Shown: positions 47,359 to 56,403, counted from the first letter of the stretch. The stretch is 64,000 nucleotides of DNA from Chlorogloeopsis sp038404745 (GCF_038404745.2 NZ_JAYKTT020000030.1:62001-126000), one strand, 5' to 3'. A program made the numbers and translations. The notes: a model not told the origin generated them from the sequence alone.

Positions 47359-48339
47359 TTATTTTCTATTTTGACTGTGTAGAGCCTGCTCAATCCATTT
47401 AATCACTTCATGACCAAGACGAGTGCCATCTAGCCGATCAATTTCGCGCACTCCTGTAGGACTTGTAACGTTAACTTCGGTTAGATAGCCACCAATAACG
47501 TCGATTCCGACAAAAATTAAGCCATCTTGACGTAAAGTTGCGGCTAATTCCAAGCAAATCTCATGTTCTTTTTGAGTAATGACGGTTTTGGCGACTGTGC
47601 CACCAGTTGCCATGTTGTTGCGAAATTCACCAGCAGCTGAAAGACGGTTAACAGCACCAATCGGTTCGCCATTGAGTAGAATTATTCGCTTGTCTCCGGC
47701 TTTGGCATCTGGTATAAATTCTTGCACCATGACAGGCACACGACCTTGGAGGGTGCTAAGTTCGATGATAGAGTTGAAGTTGCGATCGCTCGGTTGCAAA
47801 ATTAAAATTCCTTCGCCAGCTTTGTTACCCAGGGGTTTGAGAACCGCTGTCCCTTTGGCTTCCACAAATTGCCGAATAATTTGCTTATCTGCGGTAACAA
47901 TAGTTTCTGGAATTACTTTACTAAACTGAAGGGCATACATTTTTTCGTTTGCCGCTCGAATCCCACTGGGATTATTAATTACCAGAGTTTTGTTTTGATC
48001 TATGTAGTCCAAAATATAAGTGGCATAGAGGTAGGGAACTGTAACTGGTGGATCTGTCCGCATAAATACGGCATCCATTGTTTCCAGACAAAGAAATGTG
48101 CGATCGCTCAACTTGTACCAAGGTTTTGCCGCCACCCAGCGTCCCTCCACCAGGTTTATAGGCACAAGCTCCACACGTTCTAAGACTGCCCAAGCTTTAC
48201 CTTCTACTACACTTAATGAGTTAACTTGGGCAATCCAAACTTCATGTCCCATAATGTGCGCTGCTTCCATTAAGGCAACGCTGGTATCATGGCATGGATC
48301 AAGAGTAGAGATGGGATCGATAATAAAAGCGAGTTTCAC
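47359..48339 (-). CDS. gshB: Glutathione synthetase
   Basis: A 326-residue ATP-grasp enzyme that joins gamma-glutamylcysteine and glycine to make glutathione. The N-terminus MKLAFIIDPISTLDPCHDTS, the ADP-binding strand TAVLKPLGNKAGEGI and the EVNVTSPTGVREIDRL metal and substrate motif are family-typical. GTG at 48339 is chosen because the conserved protein begins at KLAFIID; a TTG eight codons upstream also exists. It lies downstream of grxC on the same strand, separated by 112 bases, so the pair is a glutathione unit. Confidence 0.95.
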   Translation of the reverse strand: MKLAFIIDPISTLDPCHDTSVALMEAAHIMGHEVWIAQVNSLSVVEGKAWAVLERVELVPINLVEGRWVAAKPWYKLSDRTFLCLETMDAVFMRTDPPVTVPYLYATYILDYIDQNKTLVINNPSGIRAANEKMYALQFSKVIPETIVTADKQIIRQFVEAKGTAVLKPLGNKAGEGILILQPSDRNFNSIIELSTLQGRVPVMVQEFIPDAKAGDKRIILLNGEPIGAVNRLSAAGEFRNNMATGGTVAKTVITQKEHEICLELAATLRQDGLIFVGIDVIGGYLTEVNVTSPTGVREIDRLDGTRLGHEVIKWIEQALHSQNRK

Positions 48340-48451
48340 ACTTTCTGCCTCAATTGCCAGCAACTTCCAAAGTCACTTTTAATTATCCCTTGATGATTTA
48401 GCTTCTTGGCGATCGCTTTTGCAGAAAAACCCGATCAAAACTCTGGCAATT

Positions 48452-48724
48452 CTAAACGCTATTGCTAGGAGCAAGTAACTGATCCAGCTTGCCTTGAGCA
48501 TCTAAAGCATAAATATCGTCACAGCCACCTACATGACGATCATTGATAAATATTTGTGGTAGAGAACGCCTTCCATTTGCCCTTTGAGCCATTTTATTCC
48601 GTGCCGCCTCGTTTCCATCAATCCCATATTCGATGAATTCAACTCCTTTTTTCTTCAACAAGCTTTTGGCACGGATACAAAACGGGCAAGTACTCCAAGT
48701 GTAAATTTCTACTTTAGCAGCCAT
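48452..48724 (-). CDS. grxC: Glutaredoxin 3
   Basis: A 90-residue dithiol glutaredoxin. The active site CPFC (residues 14-17) and the glutathione-binding SLPQIFIND (cis-Pro) and GGCDD motifs are present. It reduces protein disulfides and mixed glutathione disulfides using glutathione. It stands next to gshB in the same direction, an arrangement common in cyanobacteria. Confidence 0.95.
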   Translation of the reverse strand: MAAKVEIYTWSTCPFCIRAKSLLKKKGVEFIEYGIDGNEAARNKMAQRANGRRSLPQIFINDRHVGGCDDIYALDAQGKLDQLLAPSNSV

Positions 48725-48895
48725 AACTTCCTCAACTGAGCGTAATAATTCTTAATTTTAGAATGTTATTACTGGCTGTGGGTACTGGCGAGCAGCCCCC
48801 AGCCCCTATCAGCGGTTCTAAAAAAATAGACTTAAAAGTGCTGATACACTTCTAAGCCTCTGTGATTATGGTCAATAAAAATTGAATAGTGTTGT

Positions 48896-49624
48896 TTAAG
48901 TCTGAGAAATAAACTGTTTGTTTTTCTTGATCAGTTGCCAAGCACCTACGGCAGCAAATAAACCGAGAGCAACGGTTGTACTATGTTCGGGTACCTTCTT
49001 AGGAGGCGGTGGAGGAGGAGTGTAGTAAGGAGCCGTGCCTTTAAGCTTGCTACTTCCTTCACGACTATTTCCAGAGCCTACACTCATCAAACGCACTCCA
49101 AAATTTTGCTCAGAAAACTGAGCCAGAGTTAAAGCTTTTGAAATGTGAGATAAGGTAAAAGTGGTTGATTGAATGTCGCCTTTATTTCCCCCTATACCTT
49201 CCTTACCTATTTCTACTCCAGCATCAAAAAAATTCTTCTGGTTACCATTGCCGTTAAGGTTATTGCTACTACTGCCAACAGAGGTAACTGTCCCAGCAGG
49301 GCCAAATTTGCTGGCTGTTACATCTGTTCCAACGACTTGCATACCGCTTAGGAGCGAGTCGTCCAATATGTTGAAGAAAATTCCACGTATGTCAGCAATA
49401 GTGTTGCTGCCAGTCGCTAGATAATCTACTTTAAATTGAACCTTACCAGAACCTGCTATTTGATCGTCTAAGGTAAACTTCACTCTAGTATCAGAACCAG
49501 TGAAGTCATCGATAGTAAAAGACAGAGAAGCGGCGTTAGCAGGAGCAAAGATCGCGGCAGCTAATACAACGGTAGTAGCAGCCAAAAAGGATGGTACTGC
49601 CGACATTGAAAAGAAATGTTTCAT
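48896..49624 (-). CDS. PEP-CTERM-like exported protein
   Basis: A 242-residue secreted protein. An N-terminal signal peptide (cleavage near APANAAS) is followed by a beta-rich domain of about 180 residues, a Pro run (YYTPPPPPPKKVPEHS), one hydrophobic helix and a basic tail (KKNKQ). The VPEHS, helix and basic ending is the PEP-CTERM type sorting signal, processed by an exosortase in species that have one. The function of the body is unknown. It is monocistronic. Confidence 0.8.
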   Translation of the reverse strand: MKHFFSMSAVPSFLAATTVVLAAAIFAPANAASLSFTIDDFTGSDTRVKFTLDDQIAGSGKVQFKVDYLATGSNTIADIRGIFFNILDDSLLSGMQVVGTDVTASKFGPAGTVTSVGSSSNNLNGNGNQKNFFDAGVEIGKEGIGGNKGDIQSTTFTLSHISKALTLAQFSEQNFGVRLMSVGSGNSREGSSKLKGTAPYYTPPPPPPKKVPEHSTTVALGLFAAVGAWQLIKKNKQFISQT

Positions 49625-49876
49625 GTTAATTCAGCACTTATAAAACAGATGGTGAGACTCAACAAGTCAAAAAGAGAATGTGATAAATTGCTACCCGATT
49701 GATGTTAAAAGTACCCGATGAATGAGTCTTATCCAATCCTAAGTACTGATATAGAAGTTGTCTATAATACAGTTTTATATTCAAAAACACTTTTTTTTTG
49801 GCTTCATAATATTAAAAAACTCAGTATTACTACTGAGTAGTTAAATTGAGAAATAGAATGAATATTGTTAATTTAT

Positions 49877-51502
49877 TTACCTGTAGTCTACAGCATACTG
49901 AACTAGTTGACCTAAGCGCTGACGCAAAGTTTCTAAACCCAAACGTTGACGCGCAGAAAGAAACACCCCTAAGGGAAATTCTTCTCGTGCTTGAGCGAGG
50001 GTATCGCTATCTACTTGGTCAATTTTATTAAAAGCGACAACTGCGGGGCCTGGTGTTACCGGCATTTGCGCCAAAATTTCCCTGACAGAGCGAATGTGAC
50101 TTAACCATGCTGGATGAGATAAATCCACTAAATGCAGTAGGGCATCAGCTTCTGTAACTTCCTCTAAAGTGGCGCGGAAGGCATCCATGAGAGATACAGG
50201 TAGCTCGTGGATGAACCCGACTGTGTCTGTTACCAGAATTTCTTGGGGTTCTTCAGTTACTGCGTGGGGAACCACTAAGCGGCGCGTGGTTGGATCGAGG
50301 GTAGCAAACAGCTGATCAGCTGTGTAAACCTCGGCGTTAGTTAGAGCATTTAGCAAAGTAGACTTGCCAGCATTGGTATAACCAACGATCGCCACTGAGG
50401 GAATTTCTCGATGTTGTCGCCGTTGGCGTAACCGATCTCGATGGGCTTGGAGTTGGTTGACTTCTTGCTGTAGGCGGGAAATACGACGTCCAATGGCACG
50501 TCGTTCGGTTTCTAGTTTAGTTTCACCAGGGCCACGAGTACCAATACCACCACCAAGTCGTGACATTGCCTGACCTCTACCAGCCAGTCGTGGCAGCATA
50601 TATTCCAACTGTGCCAGTTCTACTTGCAGCTTACCTGCACGGGATTGAGCGCGTTGGGCAAAGATATCTAAAATTACTTCGGTGCGATCAACTACCCGGA
50701 TACCAATTTGAGTTTCTAAATTGCGGGCTTGGGAAGGTGAAAGATCGCGATCAAAGACAACAAGATTAGCTCCCAAAGTTTGGGCGGTGAGGGCAATTTC
50801 TTGCACTTTTCCTTCCCCGACTACAGTTTGGGGATGAATGCGCGATCGCTTCTGCCAGAGAGTCTGCAACACCTCTCCGCCAGCAGTGTCTACTAATCGT
50901 GCCAATTCTGCTAAAGTGTCTTGGAATTGTTGGGCGCTCATGTCATCAGTCATTACCCCGATAATTACTACGCGATCGCGATCGCTACTTACTTCTTGGG
51001 CAACAAACTCTCGCTGAAATTCCTCTTCCAGCCCTTCCACCATTTCGATAAAATCCTGTTGTGTCAGCACATCCAAACTCATAGGTGGTGACACACTCCA
51101 GCTAGGCGATTGGACTTTGCTCGCCTCTAGCTTGGCAGAAGCTGGGCTGGTGATCAGAGCGCGAGATTCTTGAGGTATGAGGTGTGCCAAAAAAGCTTCT
51201 TTGACGTAACCTGTTACTCCACCACCCCGTTTTTGAAATCCTGTTCCCGTAACATTAAGCACAACCAGAGCATCAAGACGCTGTAGTGCCATCGCTGTCA
51301 GTGCTGCTTCACTGGGTGAATCTGGCTTGAGTTGAGTGGCGATACAACGGATACCGCTAAGTCTTTCTGCACCGTAACGGGGCAATTCTAGTGGTGGGAT
51401 TTGCGTTTGACGCACAGTGCCTACCCCAACACGGATTACTTGTCCGCGACGATTGAGGTAGGCACATACAGGCTGATTGATTTCAGTACTGATTGCTGCC
51501 AA
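49877..51502 (-). CDS. hflX: Ribosome-associated GTPase HflX
   Basis: At least 541 residues. The HflX N-terminal domain is followed by the G domain with G1 GYTNAGKSTLLN, G3 DTVGFI and G4 FNKID, and the family motif GIGTRGPGETKLE precedes it. HflX splits stalled or stressed ribosomes with GTP. The start given is a TTG. The frame is open for about 43 more codons upstream (to about 51631) and that stretch reads like the normal family N-terminus (TIFGNLQGLKSSQLKQLQRL), but contains no ATG, GTG or TTG; see findings. It is monocistronic and convergent to no gene. Confidence 0.93.
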   Translation of the reverse strand: MAAISTEINQPVCAYLNRRGQVIRVGVGTVRQTQIPPLELPRYGAERLSGIRCIATQLKPDSPSEAALTAMALQRLDALVVLNVTGTGFQKRGGGVTGYVKEAFLAHLIPQESRALITSPASAKLEASKVQSPSWSVSPPMSLDVLTQQDFIEMVEGLEEEFQREFVAQEVSSDRDRVVIIGVMTDDMSAQQFQDTLAELARLVDTAGGEVLQTLWQKRSRIHPQTVVGEGKVQEIALTAQTLGANLVVFDRDLSPSQARNLETQIGIRVVDRTEVILDIFAQRAQSRAGKLQVELAQLEYMLPRLAGRGQAMSRLGGGIGTRGPGETKLETERRAIGRRISRLQQEVNQLQAHRDRLRQRRQHREIPSVAIVGYTNAGKSTLLNALTNAEVYTADQLFATLDPTTRRLVVPHAVTEEPQEILVTDTVGFIHELPVSLMDAFRATLEEVTEADALLHLVDLSHPAWLSHIRSVREILAQMPVTPGPAVVAFNKIDQVDSDTLAQAREEFPLGVFLSARQRLGLETLRQRLGQLVQYAVDYR

Positions 51503-51787
51503 ACGCTGGGCAAACTCAGGCGTTGTGATGCGATCGCCCGGAATGCGCTGGTGATACAGCCGCTGTAGTTGCTTAAGCTGGCTAGACTTTAAACCCTGAA
51601 GATTACCGAAGATAGTCTCGATAAGCGTCTTTTACCAGTAAACTGGTTCCTCGAATCCTACTTCTTATATTTTACAATACTGTTTTTGTGTCAAAACTCT
51701 TACTAATGACGGATGCGTTATGGATAATTGCTCTCGTCATCACGATTTAACGCTATTTTGTAATCAAGCCCTGCACCCTATAGAGCA

Positions 51788-52417
51788 ATGGTAACTACAC
51801 GCACTCCTTCGGCACAAAGGGTTGTATTGAGAAACATCAGCTGGCAGACCTTTGAAACCATGCTAGCTGAAATGGGAGAGGAGCGAGCCTCTCGACTTAC
51901 CTATGACCAAGGTACGTTAGAAATCATGACTCCACTCTTGCCTCACGAATATTGGAAATGTTTAATTGAGCGCTTAATTTTTGTGCTGGGGGAAGAGTTA
52001 AATTTAGAAATTTTTCCTACAGGTTCGACAACTCTAAAACGGGAAGATTTGAGGCGTAGTGCGGAACCAGATAGCAGCTACTATATCCAGAATGAAGCAC
52101 AGGTGAGGAATAAGTTTGAAATTGACTTGAACAGCGATCCACCACCTGATTTAGTAGTAGAAATAGACTTAACTAGTTCATCGCTGGATAAATTTCAGAT
52201 ATATGCTTCTTTAGGTGTTCCTGAACTTTGGCGCTATGAAGAAGGTGTACTGAAAATATATCAACTGCAACAAGGGCAGTATGTAGAGTGCAGTAATTCG
52301 CCCACTTTTGCACAATTGCCTTTAAATGGAATTCCGCGATTTTTGGAAGAAAGTCAAAGAGTTGGGGTGATGGGGATGACGCGAAATTTTCGGAATTGGG
52401 TGAAAGAACAGATTTAA
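51788..52417 (+). CDS. Uma2 family (DUF820) putative restriction endonuclease-like protein
   Basis: A 209-residue Uma2 protein, a PD-(D/E)XK nuclease-like family greatly expanded in cyanobacteria. The core reads LTYDQGTLEIMTPLLPHE, RRSAEPDSSYYI, PPPDLVVEIDLTS and LGVPELWRY, giving the acidic D...ExD residues in DLVVEID. Biological targets are not established. It is convergent to the MazF-type toxin gene. Confidence 0.9.
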   Translation: MVTTRTPSAQRVVLRNISWQTFETMLAEMGEERASRLTYDQGTLEIMTPLLPHEYWKCLIERLIFVLGEELNLEIFPTGSTTLKREDLRRSAEPDSSYYIQNEAQVRNKFEIDLNSDPPPDLVVEIDLTSSSLDKFQIYASLGVPELWRYEEGVLKIYQLQQGQYVECSNSPTFAQLPLNGIPRFLEESQRVGVMGMTRNFRNWVKEQI

Positions 52418-52457
52418 GTAATAGCAAAAATATTGACTTTTAAGCAGGTAATTGAAT

Positions 52458-52811
52458 TTAGGGAGAATAATCAATACAGATAACTAAACCTGCGAGTAAT
52501 TCTTGCATAACCTCTTCAGCTAATTTTCCCAAACGCCGGACAAATCTCTCTGTCGTGACACTACGAACTTGTAAGACATTACCTGCTGAATCTGAATCTA
52601 AACCATTCTCATCAGTTCGTGGGATAGAAATCATGAAAGGGCGATTTTGGAATTTAGTTTGCCAAGTCGCTACAGGAATAATAATCCGTAAGGGTATAGA
52701 GCTAAACAGATCGGAACTAATCACAACCCCAGGACGAGTTTTCTGAATTTCTTGTCCTCTTGTTGGATCTAGTTGCACAAGCCAAATCTCTCCTCGTTGA
52801 GGATTAACCAT
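52458..52811 (-). CDS. MazF/PemK-type toxin
   Basis: A 117-residue type II toxin. RGEIWLVQLDPTRGQEIQKT and RPGVVISSD are typical of MazF/PemK ribonucleases; RSVTTERFVRRLG is the conserved C-terminal block with Thr in the active region. The start ATG at 52811 overlaps the end of the antitoxin gene by 8 bases, so translation is probably coupled. It would cleave mRNA when its antitoxin is degraded. Confidence 0.88.
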   Translation of the reverse strand: MVNPQRGEIWLVQLDPTRGQEIQKTRPGVVISSDLFSSIPLRIIIPVATWQTKFQNRPFMISIPRTDENGLDSDSAGNVLQVRSVTTERFVRRLGKLAEEVMQELLAGLVICIDYSP

Positions 52812-53130
52812 CTTCAGTTTCCCAGTCTTCCCCATCCAAAACAGTAAATTCTGTTAATTCAGGGTCATTTAAAAAATCTTGGGCTGTTGCATCTATATAA
52901 GGTACTAGTACTTTGTGACGTTCCTCAACAGGAAGTCTAGCAATTTCTTGGAGAGATAATTTTTTTTTCTGTTGCGTTATTGATGAAATACTAGAATCTG
53001 AGGATTCGTTGCTCACCTGCTTCGGCTTTCTTATTTTTTGCACTAAAAATTCTATAAAATCTAGGACTTCCTGTTGTTTATCATTAGGAAGTACTCGTAA
53101 ATTATCTAAGACTGCTTGCTCAATATTCAT
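52804..53130 (-). CDS. DUF2281-type antitoxin
   Basis: A 108-residue protein. The N-terminus (NDKQQEVLDFIEFLVQKI) matches the DUF2281 family, commonly next to toxins. The C-terminus is acidic (LDGEDWETEDG), suitable for shielding the toxin. It is the first gene of the toxin-antitoxin pair and starts 15 bases after the stop of the TPR gene, so it may be part of a longer minus-strand transcript. Confidence 0.8.
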   Translation of the reverse strand: MNIEQAVLDNLRVLPNDKQQEVLDFIEFLVQKIRKPKQVSNESSDSSISSITQQKKKLSLQEIARLPVEERHKVLVPYIDATAQDFLNDPELTEFTVLDGEDWETEDG

Positions 53131-53145
53131 TATTCGTCGTAGTAA

Positions 53146-54519
53146 CTACTCTTGAATCAATGCCTGAAACCGCTCATCTCCTCGAATGCTATCAAAATCA
53201 GAGTTAGTTTTTGCAATCTTTCGGTATTTTTCAGGATTCATATTAATTGCACTTTGTAGATTTTCAATTGCCAATTCAATTAAGTTTTGTAAGGCAAAAC
53301 AGCAAGATTTATAGTAGTAAATACCAGCACAACATTCAGGTTTAATTGCTATAGCTTTATCATAGCTAGCAATTGCTTTTTCATAATCGCCTAAGTAGTA
53401 AAATGCCTTGCCGCGATGGCCCCAAACTTCAATTTCTTTATCATTGATTTTTAGTGCTTGATCATAGCTAACAATCGCCTCTTCATAACGACCTAGTTCG
53501 CTTAACGATAGCCCCCGATGATACCAAGCCCAGTAGTCACTAGGATTGAATACAATAACTTTGTCATAATTCCTAATAGCCTCTTCATAGCGTCCTAATT
53601 TCCGTAACGCTTCACCTTTTTTGTACCAAGCCCAGTAATGATCAGGATTAAGGATAATAACTTTGTCATAACTGGCAATTGCTTCTTCATATCTTCGTAA
53701 ATTAAACAGCGCATCTCCTTGGTTGTACCAAGCTTCATGGTAATCAGGCTTAATTTTAACTGCTTCATTATAGGAGGCGATCGCTTCTTCGTAATCTTGT
53801 GCAGCCAAATGCAAATTTCCCAGTTCAACTAGTAAGACTGCTTTACGGCTGCGTGTTTGATGATCTTCGACAATTAGTTCTTGAATTTCTAGTATTTTTC
53901 TAGTTCTCTCTTCTGGAGTTAGGGCAAGATATTTTTCGTAGTCTGCTTCCAGAAGGATACGCGATGACTCTTGCTTTAGAGTTTCTAAATCTATAGGAAA
54001 TTCAAACACTCCAGAACGCCAGTCAAAAAAATCTGGAGCACGTTGAATAAAATACTTAATTGCAAATTGAGGCAGTAGAAAAACAAAGCAAATATTAAAG
54101 TTATCTCTAAATCTTTCCCGCTGTTGGTTGAGGTTAATTAAAACAGGCGGTACACCCTTCCAACTATAAGAATAAATATCTTTACTATTCCAATCTGCAA
54201 ATCTCTTACACTCTTCGTATTCATAAAAATAATGCTCTAGACCAGTGATAAATAAAATATTGATTTGCTCTTTGTTCTCTAAATTATTAATTAGTTCGTA
54301 TAAATTATTAACAGGTCTCTCTAATCGCAAAACAGCAATATTTTTATAGGGAACATCTTCCTTAACTTTGGCAATCAACTTTTCACCACCAGCCGGAGAA
54401 CAGCGGACGAACAGTAAGCCAAAGCCTTCTGTCAGCTTAATGATGCGGATAAAAGCTTGATATTCTTCATCTATTTCCAGTGGTAAATCTCGATCCCAAT
54501 CAGTTAGTTCCAGGTTCAT
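53146..54519 (-). CDS. Degenerate-ATPase-TPR protein
   Basis: A 457-residue protein. The N-terminal half (about 1-215) resembles an AAA/STAND-type fold with a degenerate P-loop (RCSPAGGEKL, lacking the final Gly-Lys-Ser/Thr order), a Walker-B-like strand (INILFITGLEHY) and the segment RAPDFFDWRSGVFEF that I associate with bacterial AAA and conflict-system proteins. The C-terminal half (about 225-455) has six TPRs, ending SDFDSIRGDERFQALI. It likely binds partners rather than hydrolysing ATP (inference). It follows an AAA ATPase gene and precedes an antitoxin gene on the same strand. Confidence 0.8.
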   Translation of the reverse strand: MNLELTDWDRDLPLEIDEEYQAFIRIIKLTEGFGLLFVRCSPAGGEKLIAKVKEDVPYKNIAVLRLERPVNNLYELINNLENKEQINILFITGLEHYFYEYEECKRFADWNSKDIYSYSWKGVPPVLINLNQQRERFRDNFNICFVFLLPQFAIKYFIQRAPDFFDWRSGVFEFPIDLETLKQESSRILLEADYEKYLALTPEERTRKILEIQELIVEDHQTRSRKAVLLVELGNLHLAAQDYEEAIASYNEAVKIKPDYHEAWYNQGDALFNLRRYEEAIASYDKVIILNPDHYWAWYKKGEALRKLGRYEEAIRNYDKVIVFNPSDYWAWYHRGLSLSELGRYEEAIVSYDQALKINDKEIEVWGHRGKAFYYLGDYEKAIASYDKAIAIKPECCAGIYYYKSCCFALQNLIELAIENLQSAINMNPEKYRKIAKTNSDFDSIRGDERFQALIQE

Positions 54520-54554
54520 AAGGGCTACATTTGTTGCATACCTTTTCTACAAAT

Positions 54555-54679
54555 ACCTGGCGACTAGAAGTCGCGGCTACACAAACAAAGCCTGCCTCCG
54601 CAGGCTAATTGTAAACTAGTCCGCGTAGGCGGACTTAGTTCTTGTAGCCCCAGACTTCCAGTCTGAGGGTGCGCCAGGT
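54555..54679. repeat. Structured palindromic dispersed repeat, copy 2, overlapping the AAA gene end
   Basis: The ends ACCTGGCG (54555) and CGCCAGGT (to 54679) are inverted repeats, with nested hairpins AGCCTGCCTCCGCAGGCT and AGTCCGCGTAGGCGGACT inside. It shares its layout with 30080-30170. The stop codon and last 21 residues of the AAA gene lie inside it. Confidence 0.75.
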
Positions 54680-55908
54680 TCATGATGGGTAAAGTTGAAG
54701 GCATCCTGAAATTCTTGAATTCCTTTAATTAAGGGATGAATATCGTACCAAACTTGGCTTTCTCCTTCCGGATTTAAATAACGATATTCCAAAATACAGC
54801 GATTAAATAATAAGCCCCGATACAGTTGATCGTTTTCTTTTTGTTTAGAATAATAAACTTTTGCTAGTGCTTGCCATTCATTGGCAAAAACGGTATTTCG
54901 ATAAGTATTTCGCAACTCGCTCACTGAGCGTTGCAAGGCTCTGGTAGGAATGGGTAGGGTGTCAGTGTATTTAATTGCTTCCTTCATTAATAATAATAAA
55001 TTCCGCACATGACCCCCACTCATCAAACACAATCTCTCTAACGCCTCACGCGTCTCAAACATATCTACTATAGATTGATTAGAGTCTATTAAATTTAGGC
55101 GTTTTTGCAGCAGTTCTGTAAATTTATTAATTCCATGTTGGTAGAGTTGGTTCTGCGGAGTTTGCACCATAATCATTGGCAATACCTGAGCATTTCCATA
55201 GTTGTTTGCTACATCTATCGCCCGATTAGAATACAGCAAGGAAATTGGCACTGTGTAAACTAGATGGCAATCTAAAGCTTTGAGTTGTTCGCTGCGATCA
55301 AGAAAAATTTGGTCGTGATTGGTGCGCCCATCTTCCTGAGTTACAGGTACAATTCGATCCAGATTGTCAGCAATGAAAACCAGTTGAGAATATCCATTAG
55401 GCAAGTGCTTTTTGGCATCATTAATAAACTGATTTAACGCCTCAATCAAAGTGATTGTGTGGGGGTTAACTCTTTCACGAATTTTTTGGCGTTGACCGGG
55501 TTCGGTTCTCAAATTTGCTGTGATTTTGGCGAATTGGGAAATTTGCGCCTCTACGCTTAAGCCTTCTAGAGATACCTCAGTCAGTGCCAAATCTTTTAAC
55601 TCTTGCCAGCGGTCTTTTAACCAGTTCAACAAACTGCTAGGAGAAGCACTATCTTTTAATGCTTCTAGTAAATGTCGGGTACAAGCTAGGAGAATATCTG
55701 TATATTGAGCATCTTCTGGTTCAATATCTTCCTCATCTGCGGCAAAATAAACAACAAAGCAGCCTTGCTCATTTAAATGTTTCTGTAGACGCAGCAGTTC
55801 TGTTGATTTTCCTGCACCGCGATGACCTGCATAAAGTTGACAAGTCATCCTGTCAGAAAACAAAATCTCTCTACCTATTTCTACCAGGATGTCACCGTCT
55901 CCCCGCAC
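54616..55908 (-). CDS. AAA ATPase of STAND-like type
   Basis: A 430-residue P-loop ATPase from the GTG given. Walker A is GHRGAGKST (about residue 28), the Walker B strand is QLVFIADNLDR, a sensor-like segment follows (HLVYTVPISLL), and a winged-helix-like end has YDIHPLIKGI. The frame is open about 28 more codons upstream with protein-like sequence (DPFRPLPAGDPAYVDCREV) but no start codon in that frame. The last 21 residues come from a dispersed repeat. It is followed by the TPR gene after 96 bases of that repeat. Confidence 0.85.
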   Translation of the reverse strand: MRGDGDILVEIGREILFSDRMTCQLYAGHRGAGKSTELLRLQKHLNEQGCFVVYFAADEEDIEPEDAQYTDILLACTRHLLEALKDSASPSSLLNWLKDRWQELKDLALTEVSLEGLSVEAQISQFAKITANLRTEPGQRQKIRERVNPHTITLIEALNQFINDAKKHLPNGYSQLVFIADNLDRIVPVTQEDGRTNHDQIFLDRSEQLKALDCHLVYTVPISLLYSNRAIDVANNYGNAQVLPMIMVQTPQNQLYQHGINKFTELLQKRLNLIDSNQSIVDMFETREALERLCLMSGGHVRNLLLLMKEAIKYTDTLPIPTRALQRSVSELRNTYRNTVFANEWQALAKVYYSKQKENDQLYRGLLFNRCILEYRYLNPEGESQVWYDIHPLIKGIQEFQDAFNFTHHEPGAPSDWKSGATRTKSAYAD

Positions 55909-56101
55909 TTCCCGACAGTCAACATAAGCTGGATCTCCTGCGGGTAAGGGTCGAAATGGGTCAAAAACATTATATAAGCGTCTTAAAAGCGCAAATTATT
56001 GCGTCATAATTCAAAATTCCGCAAATATAGCGCTATAGTAACCCAGCTCCTCAACTCCAGCATCTCTGCTTATAAAGCATCTTCTAATATTAATTGACGG
56101 A

Positions 56102-56403
56102 GTTCAAAGACTCGCCGATGAGGTTCAAATACTAGCCGACGAGGTTCAAAGACTCGCTGATGAGTTTCAAAGACTCGCTGACGAGTGTCAAAGACTCACT
56201 GACGAGATCCAAACACTCGCTGACGAGATCCAAACACTCGCCGATGAGGTTCAAACACTCACTGATGAGTTTCAAACATTCACTGATGAGGTTCAAACAC
56301 TCGCTGACGAGATCCAAACACTCGCCGATGAGGTTCAAATACTCGCTGACGAGTTTCAAACACTCGCTGACGAGTTTCAGAGACTCGCTGATGAGGTTCA
56401 AAG
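56102..56403. repeat. 21-bp tandem repeat array, 14 full units
   Basis: Fourteen 21-bp units of the form gttcaaacactcgctgaYgag plus a partial unit. One plus frame reads Q(R/T)LADE(V/F/I) heptads, another reads SKHSPMRF-like units, and the minus strand reads SECLNLI-like units. No frame has good start signals. It lies just upstream of the AAA gene. Confidence 0.88.

Noticed and set aside
51640..51670. tRNA-like T-arm words (GGTTCCTCGAATCC)
   Set aside because: The loop has the wrong length and no acceptor or anticodon arm can be drawn.
56132..56401. Minus-strand and plus-strand ORFs over the second 21-bp array
   Set aside because: Both are by-products of the repeat period. I report the array as a repeat and not as genes.
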